Source of the DNA: Phoronis australis
Lineage: Eukaryota > Phoronida > Phoronidae
Length of the DNA stretch: 64,000 bases
NCBI GenBank assembly: GCA_002633005.1
Contig: NMRA01000135.1
Coordinates: forward strand, 822,595 to 886,594
Direction of reading: 5' to 3'
The notes beneath the pieces were generated by a model. The model searched no databases and had not been told where the DNA came from. It saw only the letters and a list, made by a program, of their open reading frames with translations. The translations under genes and the position numbers were made by a program. Shown here piece by piece: positions 44,886 through 56,429 of this stretch. Every line of letters begins with the position of its first letter. The first letter of the stretch is position 1.

Positions 44886-46475
44886 AACTATCTCAAGTTG
44901 AAATTACAAACGTTCATAAACACAATTTAACAGATACCTCGGACACAAATGTGGATAAATGGAGAGGTCTGCACGCATGCTTTAAATTAGTATTCTAGAA
45001 ATGATCAAAGTTCTACTGTTATTATTTTCATGTTTGTATGTATTTATATAGGACATAATTTCATCAGACATCATATCAGCACGGCGGAAGTGTGTGTGTA
45101 TGAACGGCGCGTGAAAGTCACTTGCCTTCTGCTTCAAGCAGAATCTTTTCTGAATAATTTTGAAATTACATGATAGGTTCATGACCAATGTTAGCAAAAA
45201 CGGTATCGACACTAAAATATCGGTTACCATGGTAACACTGGAACTGTTTCCGTGGAGGTACTTTTCATGCTTGTTAAAAAGCAGCAGTAAGTTATACCCT
45301 TATAGCGAAGCTCCCTCCACGATAAAACTGAAAGTAATAACATGAGCATGTAGAAAACTCCATGCTCTTGAACTTAATACAAAAAGATTGTCAGCCCTTC
45401 AGGCAGGCTTGGCAATAGTTATCTGAATTTCACTATTTTCAGACCCACATATGTGTATTTGTCGTGTACAAGCAGCCACTAGTTGTGCACCGTTTCTACG
45501 CATTAAATTGCCGTAGTATAATACAACAAATAAAAAAGAATTGGTTTGCTTAAATGTTTTTAATTAATTTTAAGGACACAAACAGTTCCCACTAAAATAT
45601 GAAATTGTACTAGAATTGTTCGTCCAAATCATTGAATATCAAACTAAAGCATACAATATGCGTTAGTTGAATGATGGCTGATCTGAAGTGCAGGTTTGCG
45701 AATATAACTATTTATCTGGCACCATAGATTATACATGTAGACAATCATCGTTACAGCCCTCGACATACATTGGCGTCGCTAAAGACACTGAGTACATCCA
45801 CTGCACACAAGAGGGGAAATCCGACAGAGGTCTGAAAAATTACTACAGATGTTAAGTCAAGATTCAACGTCTTGCTTCATGCGAGCTCAGGTAGGAATCA
45901 CCAAACTCCAGGGTCAGACTCTGAAGAATATTTTTAGGAGCACTTCAGTCATGCAAAAATACTTTTATTGATGCACCATGATTGCTTATAAATTGGGCGT
46001 TATTGCGTAATCATATCTTATTTCAAATGTCTTGAAGTATGTGCAGTGTATGTATACATTGACATAGAAAATAGGTAGGCCTAGTTACCATAACCTTTCA
46101 TAATAATCACCAAATGTGCTCAAACATTTTACATTGTTACTTCTCTTAATGAAATCTCAGAGTGGGTCAAAAGAAAGCGAGTTAGATTTGGAGCCCATGG
46201 TTACTACAGTAACAGTAAGTACTTGTAATTTTTTTTAACAAATTTGCAATTGCCTAAAATCGGTTAATTTTTTCATGTTTCAATGTTATGAAGAGAAATG
46301 TAATGCACAACTCGTGCATTTCACAATGAACGCTGACACATAGCAATGATAATTTAAAGTCTCACACGTTGTTAACCCTTATTACATGGTTAGAGGGTAT
46401 TAGAAGGATCCAAGAAGTACCTACCCCATAACTAATACACAATCCGTAATCGAATAAAGCTTAATAAACGCGTCA
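44886..46475. other. Non-coding stretch
   Basis: One weak candidate exon lies at 46161-46210 on the plus strand (SGSKESELDLEPMVTTVT before a GTAAGT donor). Nothing else is recognised. Confidence 0.4.
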
Positions 46476-46479
46476 CTCA

Positions 46480-46800
46480 CGATTTGCACCCGAAGAACAC
46501 ACCGCCATTTTGAACTTACCGCGAACCGGGAAGTACAATTCATTCAGGAACGCAGGCTAAGAAAACGCCGTCAGTGCGACTGGAGCAGTGCCTGTTACCA
46601 GCCGGCAAACAGAGATAAAATAATCGACAGCTCGCCTTCATTTTAATGAAATCAAAATACGGACAATTTTATCGAATTTGCTGAAGAAATGTGGCGACTA
46701 AATTTTGACAGAAACTGTTTTCCGGACTGGGGACCGCAGCCTATCGGACACGGTGCGGATCGAGACACTGGCGAACGGTAAAGGCATTTTGCAAGCTGTT
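46480..46800. promoter_or_regulatory. CpG-rich stretch, possible promoter
   Basis: CpG and G/C content is higher than in the flanks. On the minus strand TCAAAATGGCGGTG (46518-46505), a YY1-type start motif, opens a short frame that ends at a GTGAGT donor. On the plus strand an ATG at 46690 opens MWRLNFDRNCFPDWG to a GTAAAG donor at 46779. Together these suggest a bidirectional start region. No downstream exons were identified. Confidence 0.3.
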
Positions 46801-49164
46801 TTGTCCAAGTAAAATGTTCAAATCAGAAATGCGGTATATATTCAAAGGCAGTTTCAGACACTTGCATAAAATTCCGGCTGGTTAGTCTTGTGTCACACTG
46901 CCGCGGCAGCCCTTGGCTTAGCCAGCCTCAGTGCCAGCTACCAGCATGAAGACTTAGTACAGTTTGTAAGCAGGCCTATACAGCTTTGCGCCAAGGCTAC
47001 CCTTAGGTCTACTTAGTCGCTGGCCACAGCGCTCGCTCAAACGATCGAGGTTTATTTAGAACTTGGGGTCTTCTGGCGAACTGTGCAAAGTTGTTTGCTT
47101 TCACTCAGAGATTTTCTTAGACTTTGTATGAGCGCACCAAGCCTAAAAAAATGGGGAGCTGGAATTTTTGGGAATGTCTACATTTTACTATAAGATTCAC
47201 TGGGTATGTTCGGAGCTATGAATTGCAGACGCTAAATTTTGGTACTTCCTGTCTTCTAGTGGAATTTTGTCTCGTTTTCTACTTTTTTGGAGCTCGTGGT
47301 TCTCTGACTGAGGCAGACATTTTTCCATTTCTCCAAATAGGGGGCTCGTTCGAGCACATACATGTAAGTATGACAAGTCCAATACAAAATGTTATTTTTT
47401 ATTCATTAAGCCAAAATGATTCAACCTCCTACTATAATAAGTAACTTAAAATGCATAATATTTTATAACATTTAGTATTACTAACACTATCCCACAGCAG
47501 AAGTTTCCATGATATGAAAGTGGACATACATGTAACTATTACCATGGTGACCGAATAGTGCTTCCTTACACCAGAATTTGACAAGCATGATTAAAAAAAT
47601 ATGAAGTTGCAAGGAACAAGAATTGGAGGCTTGAAACTTCACAATCCAACATAGCTTATTTCTCAAATTAAGATTCTTCATATTGTTGACTTGATAACCT
47701 GAATTAAGAAGCAATAAGTTTCAAAACATGACTTGAAAGCCATTTAGACTTAAAATTTAGAAAAATATGAATCATTTTGTGACACTTAATCAAGCCTTGA
47801 ACAGCAGTTGATAGTCAAACAAAACATTTCAAAATTATTTCAACTATTTTTTAGTAAGACCACCTGAATGGGAAATTCACAGTAAAATAATTCGAATATA
47901 TCTTATATTTTTGCACCAAAAAAAGAAAATTGAACAAAGTTCCTTTTTTGTAGCAACGTTTGTCAAAATGTATCAACGTTGAATCTTCACAAATCACAAA
48001 GTAACACGTTGAACATGCCTTCCAGTTCAGCAAAAATCGTCATGTTGTCGGTGCCGCCAGAAAGAAACGGGAAAGTCCAACGGGAATTATGAGCACTTTT
48101 ATCACTCAATAAGTAACAACTGCGAGGCTGAAATTTGGTGAAAACTGTTGAATCGTGCAGAATAGTAAGTAAAGATATGTCTCACTAAATTTCACCTTAA
48201 ATTGTTGGTGAAAATAATTTACACAAAGTTTTAAAACCCGTAACTTATCCCGCTGTCCTCCAATATGGCCGACCCAAATTTCGCCAACAAAATTGCAATA
48301 ACTTTACACTGCTTGCCCCGATTTTGATACTTTTTCGATTATTACTGAGTAGAATGAACTATCTTTCCGATGATAGCAAAGTACTTTTTCAAAACGAAAA
48401 AAAAATCAAAACGAAAAAAATTGGTTCGACTCTCATATTGGTGGTTCCTAGGTTCGACCGCCCTACGTAAGGAACTAAACACCATTGTAATTTTAACGTA
48501 ATAAGTACGCGTAACATTCAAAAAAGTCAACGACCACTAACTACAAATTATAAATACACAACATATGCAATCGAATCATGAGATATTACTAATAAAACAA
48601 AATAATGAAGACTTTTCGAGCAAGCGATAGCACATTTGGTTACAAGGAAAAATGTCGGAGTTCAGGACAAGTTCCTGAACTGACGAGCCGGAAATGTGGG
48701 TACGGAAAAAACCGATGACAGCCGGTAGTTATACGCTCACAGAGAAGGGTCAAAAACTGTTTAAAAATCGCTTTTGTTACAAAAAGCGAAAAGAATATAA
48801 AGATATGGTCTCAAAAATAAGATTTTATTTAGTAGGTATTTTCGAATACTGGAACCACATGGGCATTTTGAGACAAGGACTTTAAATCGGTCTCAATATT
48901 TTCTACATGCAATGTGCCATACTTCTGTTTTATACCTTTGTCCTACTGTCAGGTACATAGATTTTCATTAGGTGAATTTTTATAATCAAATTTGAATGAC
49001 TTATTTGTGATGCCTTCACTTTAGCTTGGTGATCATATTTTCTGAGCCGAAGTGGCCACATTAAACTTAATATGTTTAATTTTTTCATTAATACAATTTT
49101 AGGAATCATGAAAGGCTTATGCTGAAGAAGTGGCTTTTGCTGAAGTTGGAAACCTGCCGATTAA
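46801..49164. other. Mostly non-coding stretch
   Basis: This holds a family B repeat at 47117-47365. Otherwise no gene is recognised. Confidence 0.45.
47117..47365 (+). mobile_element. Repeat family B copy, diverged
   Basis: GAGCGCACCAAGCCTAAAAA at the left and CTGAGGCAGACATTTTTCCA, CAAATAGGGGGCTCG at the right match the copy at 44672 in the same order. Confidence 0.6.
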
Positions 49165-49650
49165 CTTGAAGGTTGGGTATGGAAAAGCTTAGAACTAGCA
49201 AGAAGGTCTCTTTCTGGACTGACAACTGAGTTTGAGGGCTGGCGAGAGGCCGAAAAGTCTACTCCCAGACGATGTGAGGAACGAGTCGGGGAAAAGGTAT
49301 TTGCCAAAGATTGCTGGCTTATACCACAACAGGTCGTAAGTAAGATGTTGAGAAAGGCCACTCTCAGCAACTGTAGGAAACTGCGACAGTTGGATGTAGG
49401 AGATATGACACAGGAAGTGGAGTATGCATTGGAGAGAGACAATCTGCACTTTAAGATTGTCAAGGATGTAGCATTGTCAAAATTCAAAGGGAGGAAACAA
49501 TACAGTGGCTGGACCTGTAAATACTCTGGCGGATCTGCTAAATCCAGTGGTGGTATTATCATGTCAGCACAGCTGTGTAGGGAAGTAGGCTTGTGTATTG
49601 TTGAAAGCTTTGTTTGCAGAGCTTTCGGTAAAATGCCTTGCGCCTCGTAA
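49165..49650 (+). CDS. Open frame of about 161 residues, unrecognised
   Basis: This is a stop-free frame from 49165 to the TAA at 49648-49650. It reads LEGWVWKSLELARRSLSGL, CWLIPQQVVSKMLRKATLS, LDVGDMTQEVEYALERDNL and SKFKGRKQYSGWTCKYSGG. Composition and the helical charge pattern look like real protein. No ATG stands near the start (first is 49345), and an acceptor-like ATTTTAG lies at 49096-49102. It may be an exon or a relic of an unknown transposon. I cannot assign a family. Confidence 0.35.
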   Translation, partial: LEGWVWKSLELARRSLSGLTTEFEGWREAEKSTPRRCEERVGEKVFAKDCWLIPQQVVSKMLRKATLSNCRKLRQLDVGDMTQEVEYALERDNLHFKIVKDVALSKFKGRKQYSGWTCKYSGGSAKSSGGIIMSAQLCREVGLCIVESFVCRAFGKMPCAS

Positions 49651-50290
49651 AATCGACAATTTCTACTTGTTATTAGCAATTCCAGGGTTCTCAAGAAGAG
49701 ACGTGTGACGTTTATCACAGTTTAATCGTCCCTGGTGACACCTTTGTTAGTTATGATTTGTGAAACAATTTGAAATATTTACAGCAGGTCCTTGTGTGAG
49801 ACGGCGATCGGGAACGATGTCGTTAATTCTCTATGGCGATCGTGAACGTACATTTTTTTCTCTGCATTGGCCTGAATAGTCGTTCAAGTTACGGTAATAT
49901 GTCAATAATTTTAGAATAATACGGAGCCTGAATTAGTTGATGGGTCAATTATTAACATTCCATCGTTTTTTCATTATTTCTAAGTGAGATTTAGTCTAAC
50001 AAACGCAACTGAATGCGTTTGATTTTTTTTCAGTTGAACTGTAGCCACACTACGAGTCCTTTAGGGTGTTAACGTCCACGCCTTCAAAAAGGAGTAGTGT
50101 ATGTCACAACAGTGTGTGTGTGTGTTGTGGAGCCTTGTTCAGGAACTAAGAAATCGACTTCGTATGACCACATGGCAATAAAATACAGTGACACTACAAA
50201 AAAGCAAGACTTTTACCAGCCCTGTGCAGGCCCGTAGGAAGGAAAAATTATTGGGGGCACAAACCAATTTGATTTCACCGACCTACCCCC
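49651..50290. other. Non-coding stretch
   Basis: This holds a (GT)n run at about 50110-50127. Nothing else is seen. Confidence 0.5.
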
Positions 50291-50313
50291 NNNNNNNNNN
50301 NNNNNNNNNNNNN
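50291..50313. other. Assembly gap
   Basis: This is a run of N between C-rich flanks. A single further N is at 50919. Confidence 0.98.
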
Positions 50314-50754
50314 CCCCCCACGTCCGCCATAGGTGGGGGTAATACCGGGGATGCAGCCATCAGGATTTGACTAACCGTGAACCAAAACCAACAAAATTCA
50401 AGGAGAGTAAGAAAGCGTCTAGGCACCGAGCGCACTGATAGGTAGTTGGGAGCTGCCTGAAGTAACTACAGCTACGTCGAAGGTCAAGATTCCTTTTATT
50501 ATGATCCATTTTCGGAAAAACTTAATTCATTTTATTGTGGGGATTCTTTGAAGTAATTTTTGGAAAGGTGAGGTCCCGAGGTGCCTGGTATGAGTGCCTT
50601 CGTGGCCGTTTCAGAATCCCTTGATGAAACACAGTCTAGTTTCTGGTTGCTGGGGAAAATGATACAGATTGTGTCTCAAATATGTACACACATCAACGTC
50701 TGGGGTTCAATAACTGAGATTCTGAGCAGGCCTACTGCATGGTTACACCTTATT

Positions 50755-50905
50755 TTTAAGGTGGGGGGTGCCTGCCATGACGTGCTCCGTGTATGCGCGC
50801 ACCTCGGGGTGCTGGGGGGCTCGTTGGCAAAGAGGGCAAAAAGGTCCGCCTCAGAGAAACAAAAAATCCGAGAAAAACGAGACAAAAGTCCACTGAAAAG
50901 GCAAG
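50755..50905 (-). mobile_element. Repeat family B copy, reverse orientation
   Basis: TGCGCGCACCTCGGGGTGC and the reverse complement of CTGAGGCGGACCTTTTTGC match 44672 and 56227 on the minus strand. Confidence 0.6.
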
Positions 50906-53045
50906 ATACGGCGTATGCNCGTATGATGCATGGGAAATGCAAGTAAACGGTTCAGTTTTGAAGAACAAAAATTCATTGCGCAATACTGCTGGAAACCAAA
51001 AACATCAAGGAAGTGACGTTTGACCTTTGAGGAAAACAAAACAGAAGTGCATGGTCGCAAATATATCATTAGGGAGGAGAATTTCAAAACTATCGTGATG
51101 AAAAACCTTTTACTTAGTGTGTGTTTAAAAACAGTGAATCTAACGATTCTTTTCTAGAAATTCTTGCAATATTCAAAGTGAATACCCTCAGGTTGGTACC
51201 GTCAAGAAGTGGATTCGCAAGGTATTTTTACGAGTTTTCTTGTTCCACGCCTTTTCAATAAAAAACTAATGCAAGGTATTTTCGTCAGCATTGGCTTCTT
51301 CCGCGGTGATTGGGAAGAAAATTCGCTCACGCAGTCACATCGTGCAACTACCCGGATTAGCACGCGCCGACATTTTTAAGGTAAAGAACATAAAAGAACT
51401 TAATAATTTTAAATAATACAGAGCGTCGAGTTCGCAATGTCATAGACAATCTTAAATTGCTCACAAGTTACTAACACTCACAGAATTCCCAAGAAAGTAA
51501 GACATGATCATAACACTGGTTAATGCATGTTGTTTTCGAGTTGACAGTGTGTGCCGTCCAGTATTCGAGAGACTATTTGCTTTCTGTCACTGTTCTGGTT
51601 AGAAAGTGATATTGTTATTAGGTTCTTATGCTGTCTGTTATTGACACTGTTCTCTATGGACCTTTTAGTTAAACTCAATGCTGAGGATTTCTGACCTGCC
51701 AGTTTGGTAATTGAGCGGTTACAATAAAACGGAAACCTGGTTCACCCAAAACAAACAGTCGTTAAATAGGTGTTACATATGTTATAATGTATAATCATTC
51801 AACATATTATTTCGTGTACAAATATTACCCATGGCCTCCGGTCAAACCTGAAAATCATACAATAAATGGGACTTTATATTTAGACATTAAATGCTTCCAA
51901 TTTTGGACAATAAAGATGAGTAACGATAACATATTCTAGACCAGCAGTCTGCGTTGTTGATAAAAGCTTCACTATAGATTATTTTCCAATAAAAAGGGGC
52001 GTGAGACAGGGTGGTTCCTTTTCAGGCGGGCATTTCTTTGCCAAGCGCCTAGCTGTTGAAGTTATTACCGATATTACATTCGGAATAGCAATTCAATAAG
52101 AGGCATACATGTTGTAAAACTCATAGTGAAATTCTCCAGTACAACGGTGATAATACCTAATTTCAACAAGATACTAATTCTGGTATAAATTGTCTAAACA
52201 TTTTAAAAACATATTGGGTTATTGTCAGGCCTACTGCTAAATATCAAACAGTCTGAAGTCGAGAGAAAGAGTGTTTTGGTCTTACCAGCTTCAAGAGCAA
52301 TGGTGAAGCAATCTGGAGGTTACGAATTATTATTTTTCAGTCGCAATAAACACGAAAGTGGTTTCCTCAATTTGAACTTAAAATTAAATCGCTTAAAAAG
52401 TCTTTCGTTGTCTAAAAAAAAGTTGAGCCTTTTGGGCTTTTTAAGGTACTCTACATAATGAGTAATTTGATAAATAGAACGAAAATAAACACTAAAGTAA
52501 AAATTTTGTTTGGCAACATAAACTCAGAATTCAAAAAGTGGCTTTAAATTTCCATGGAAATCGTGTTTTGTCTGCCTGGTGTAAATATGATGTACAAGTC
52601 ATTTGTAGTAGAGTGGATTATGTTATCGGTTACTTAGATATAATCACTAGCGATTTAATGAGTGTAACATGGTCTTTATATCAAATTATGATATTAAGTT
52701 ATTGTCTCTTGCAAATTTTGATATCTTCTACGATCACATCTTGGTTGCTTGAGAAGAGGTTATTGCCTGCTTACGTAATCACGTTACAAAGCAACTGGTG
52801 TGGAGCATCAAAAACAGTTTTGCATATTGATGACATATTTTGGATGCAGCTTTGAGGCTCCTAATTCCATATTAAGTATTTTTCTACATTATATTTATAA
52901 ATGATGTGGAGACCAGACGATCAATAGTTATACACAATTTAAGTTCTACCATTGTGTATCCTGTGTTCTAAGAAATATACAAGTCAACTCTTTAAACTGT
53001 TAGAAAACTCTTGTTATTTACTGGCAACAATCGCGATTTTATTAG
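50906..53045. other. Non-coding stretch
   Basis: A/T-rich sequence with only short frames. No element or gene is recognised. Confidence 0.5.
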
Positions 53046-53049
53046 TTAG

Positions 53050-53307
53050 GTGATGTGTGTACACGTGATGTGAGTACACGTGATGTGTGTACACGTGATG
53101 TGTTTACACGTGATGTGAGTACGCGTGATGAGTGTACACGTGATGTGAATACACGTGATGTGTTTACACGTGATGTGTTTACACGTGATGTGTGTCCACG
53201 TGATGTGTACACGTGATGTGTGTACACGTGATGTGTGTACACGTGATGTGTGTACACGTGATGTGTGTACACGTGATGTGTGTACACGTGATGTGTGTAT
53301 ACGTGAT
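53050..53307 (+). repeat. 15-bp satellite of E-boxes
   Basis: About 17 units of the form GTACACGTGATGTGT in tandem. Fifteen contain a perfect CACGTG, one has ACGCGTG and one ATACGTG. Most spacings are exactly 15 bp. The right half is nearly homogeneous and the left half more diverged. The frames through it (YTHHV repeats) are a by-product. Confidence 0.95.
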
Positions 53308-53569
53308 TGGCAGAAGTTGACTGTGGGTTTAGTTTAAAAGATGCTATGCTTTGTGACTGTGTGTGGATGGAGAGAGAATAATTAATATATTATATCATAA
53401 CTACTGATTAAAACAATTGAAGCATGTTGCTAATTAGGTAAACCAACAGTGAAGGAGAGTAAACAGGCTAGTCCCCTCTGTACGGATAACGTCAATCAAT
53501 TAACCATATACAAGCAAACACCTATGATATCCAATCTGTATGACTCGACACTTACTCGGTGGAAGGCTG

Positions 53570-53845
53570 TCCTGTTGATCGATCGTTGTACTAACACACA
53601 CTGTACTGTGCGACAGTGTGCTTGCTGGTCACCGTTCTTCGTGACGCATCACAAGTGTGTAGTATCGCTCTACCCACGATACACCACTCTGGCCACAGTC
53701 CTTCGTGACGCAACGACACGTGTAGGCAGTATCTGACTACTCACAATTCCTCTTGCTGGACACAGTCCCTCGTGACGCAACACCTGCAGGCACTTCTACC
53801 CACGATTCCTCCTGCTGATCACAGTCTCTCGGGAGCTAGTGTCAT
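53570..53845 (+). repeat. Minisatellite, about 67-bp period
   Basis: The units each contain a TC(C/G)TTCGTGACGCA-like start, an ACACGTGTAGGC or AAGTGTGTAG middle and a CCACGAT end. About 3.5 copies are present. A single related unit (CAACACGTGTAGGCAGTATC) is at 54372. Confidence 0.7.
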
Positions 53846-53849
53846 GAAC

Positions 53850-54320
53850 TGTTGTCGATATTTGGCAAGGACGATTATCTGAAGCAACTCTTTGGTGGCA
53901 TCAGCATATACTCGGTACTGGACCCCCTTTTGTTTCTCGTATCAGTATTGACCTCTCCACGTATTGTTGCTGGTTTGCCTTTCTCAGCAAGTTCCATGTT
54001 GTTGCTCGTTCTTCAATTTGCTGACGTCGAGACTTTGTTCACCAGTTGGAGTCCACCCCAAATGTTTAATGGTTTTTTTCTCTCTTCTTAGCCTGTGCTC
54101 TATATGGGACATGACACCACCTTGTAGATGCCAACTGAGATAAAGATATTTGCTGACGCCAACAGCATTCCCTATGATGAGGTCGTAGGTCGTTGTGCCC
54201 ATTCACATGGCCTTGATTTCTCCCACAAAGTATGGTTTGTCAACCTCAATCTTCGCTACTGGAAAGGATCGCGCTGCCCCATATATTAGCACGCAGGTGT
54301 GTTGTTTCCCCGTCAGTTAT
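53850..54320 (-). pseudogene. Ty3-type retrotransposon protease relic
   Basis: On the minus strand from about 54317 the frame reads LTGKQHTCVLIYGAARSFPV, KIEVDKPYFVGEIKAM, one TGA, and then TYDLIIGN. The stretch after a retropepsin core in Ty3-type polyproteins has this form (I-x-V-x-(T/K)PYF-x-G-(E/K)-(V/I) followed by YDL(I/V)IGN). YRAQAKKR downstream in another frame is the usual linker. The catalytic D-S/T-G part is not preserved. No reverse transcriptase or LTR is seen nearby. Confidence 0.65.
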
Positions 54321-54399
54321 CTTTCTTTGACTGGGGACGTCTTCACCGCCGCACTACTACAACCTATCAAGCAACACGTGTAGGCAGTATCTTACTATC

Positions 54400-55120
54400 C
54401 GCGATACATTGATGGAGGGGACTGTTTTGTAAGTATTCGCGAGGCCTGTTCTCCCAATCTGAAACCTATCGGCACCCACATACCATTAATCAAACTAGAC
54501 AATGACAATGGGGCAAACCAACTTGAAAAGCAGTGTTGCCACTCGAGGGGTCGCCCAATATTTTAGATATTGCAGTAAATATTTCTTGAAATTTCTCCAT
54601 ATGCTATATGGGTAATCACCAATCCAGCCCTCTATACTCTAGAAACTTTATGAGGCGGTTCCTACCCAAGTTGACTCGTACCCAGGCCATGTACCACATT
54701 TTATTTATAGATAATGGCAACATTGGGTCAATGTACGTGACATGAAATGATTGCTTCCATTTCAAGAATCGCCTTAAAAAAACTGTTTTGGAACACATGT
54801 GTACATTGACATGGGTCCGAGTTGACTTGGCCCTTGAGTACGAAAATGAAGTGACCTGTTCTATAACCTAAAAAATTACCCCAGCCCCGAGGTGAGAAAG
54901 TCTTAATTACAAAATTGCGATTCTTTCATCCTCCGTACACTTCACAGTCGATTATTCCAAAGAGGCTCTCATTCATTCCCTTTCATACATTTCAGTGTTT
55001 CCCCTGCGTGCAAACTTCTGGGCTGCCCCCCACGATCCTTTTTGGCCCCGTCACTCGTAAATCATTCTCAAATTGACCGCCACACACCTAATCGTGACCG
55101 GAAAACTTCACCGCCACACA
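54400..55120. other. Non-coding stretch
   Basis: No gene, RNA or element recognised. Confidence 0.5.
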
Positions 55121-55129
55121 AAAATCTCT

Positions 55130-55255
55130 AGTAAAAATGATAGCTAGTCAAAATGATCCGCCAGTAAAAATGATCGCTAGTGAAAATGATCGCTAGTGAA
55201 AATGATCGCTCGTAAATTGATCGCTAGTAAAATGAATCGCAAGTAAAAATGAATA
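55130..55255 (+). repeat. Minisatellite of about 16-18 bp units
   Basis: Repeats of ATCGCTAGTGAAAATG with variants (ATCGCTCGTAAATTG, ATCGCAAGTAAAAATG), about seven units. Confidence 0.85.
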
Positions 55256-55259
55256 AGTA

Positions 55260-56226
55260 CAAGTCACACGGCACCTGTCGCCGTTTGTGGATCGAAAGGG
55301 AAAGATAATTTTACAATGGGATCTTGAATTGTGTCCCCGTTAAACACAATGATTCAATCCCCAATCTCCTTTCGTACTTCGTTTCTGCCTGGTTATTCGA
55401 CAATGCATATAACAGCCGGGGACCAGGCAACGACCTCGATACGAATTTTCTTGTGGGAAAGTGCCAGGGCTTGCTAATGAAGTAAGAAACAGTAAGATTT
55501 CTGCTTCATTCATTTTATCGTGTCCGAGATTACAAAAGACATTGTGAATTATACTGCAGGGCGCGACATGCAACTGCTTAATCAATCATAGCTCTGCGCC
55601 AAAATGACGATATTGAATGTTAACCAGTCTCAGATTCGTCTGCATGGACTGGATTATATATCGTCTGCTACGCCGGCCAACGCCAATCCATTATCACTGA
55701 TTTATGTTTAGCAGGACGATATCAGCGGAAGTTTCATTGCACGAATTAGTTTACTACGTCTACAAAGTTGACATATTTTTTGTTCTCTGTTTGTCACTTC
55801 GGGGATAATTGAATTTAACACAGTTTTTGTACTGGAGTGCGACAGAGATCACACCATGCCGGACAATTCATTGCCAATTTGTATTGCGAAGTGTCCTTTA
55901 CCCAGGTACTTCCACTACATGATGCTCGGGTTAAGGTCTTGTCTATGATGAGCAAACTGCAACCAATTACTTCTAATTTTCAAATTTTGAATCAAAAAGA
56001 CCAAGTAATAATTGGTGGTTGCAGGATACATATTAATAATATTCTTTCCAGTCACTAACATCCAATCGCAACTCCTGTGCACCTTCTGCCCGTGGATGTT
56101 CACTGGACGAACCGGCTGGGGCTGAGTCTTCCGTCGACGACCGGTGCAAGGGCCGTGAAAGCTATCGAGGGAGAACGGCTCCACCACAGAAAAGCTGTGA
56201 ACACGACTTGTTCCTATGGGACCTGT
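55260..56226. other. Non-coding stretch
   Basis: Short frames only. A plus-strand frame near 55837-56058 has no recognisable domain. Confidence 0.45.
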
Positions 56227-56425
56227 TATCTCCATGCGCGCACCCAGCCTTCAATGTGGGGGGCTCGAATTCTTGAAGTCAGGGGGCGGACTAAAAAAAA
56301 ATGGGAGCACCACTGTGAAGTGCGCGTTCGCGCTTAGTTAGTGGTCTTTTGTCCAGTTTATCTCGGACTTTTTGTCGCTCGGAGGTGGACCTTTTTTACC
56401 TACTTCGCCAAATGGGGGGCTCATT
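56227..56425 (+). mobile_element. Repeat family B copy
   Basis: TCCATGCGCGCACCCAGCCT, GGGGGCTCGAATTCTTG and TTCGCCAAATGGGGGGCTC follow in the same order as at 44672. Confidence 0.65.
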
Positions 56426-56429
56426 TGAA

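Noticed and set aside
53042-53337. Frames of repeated YTHHV or CTRDV units.
   Set aside because: They are produced by the 15-bp satellite, which is divisible by three, and have no start or domain.
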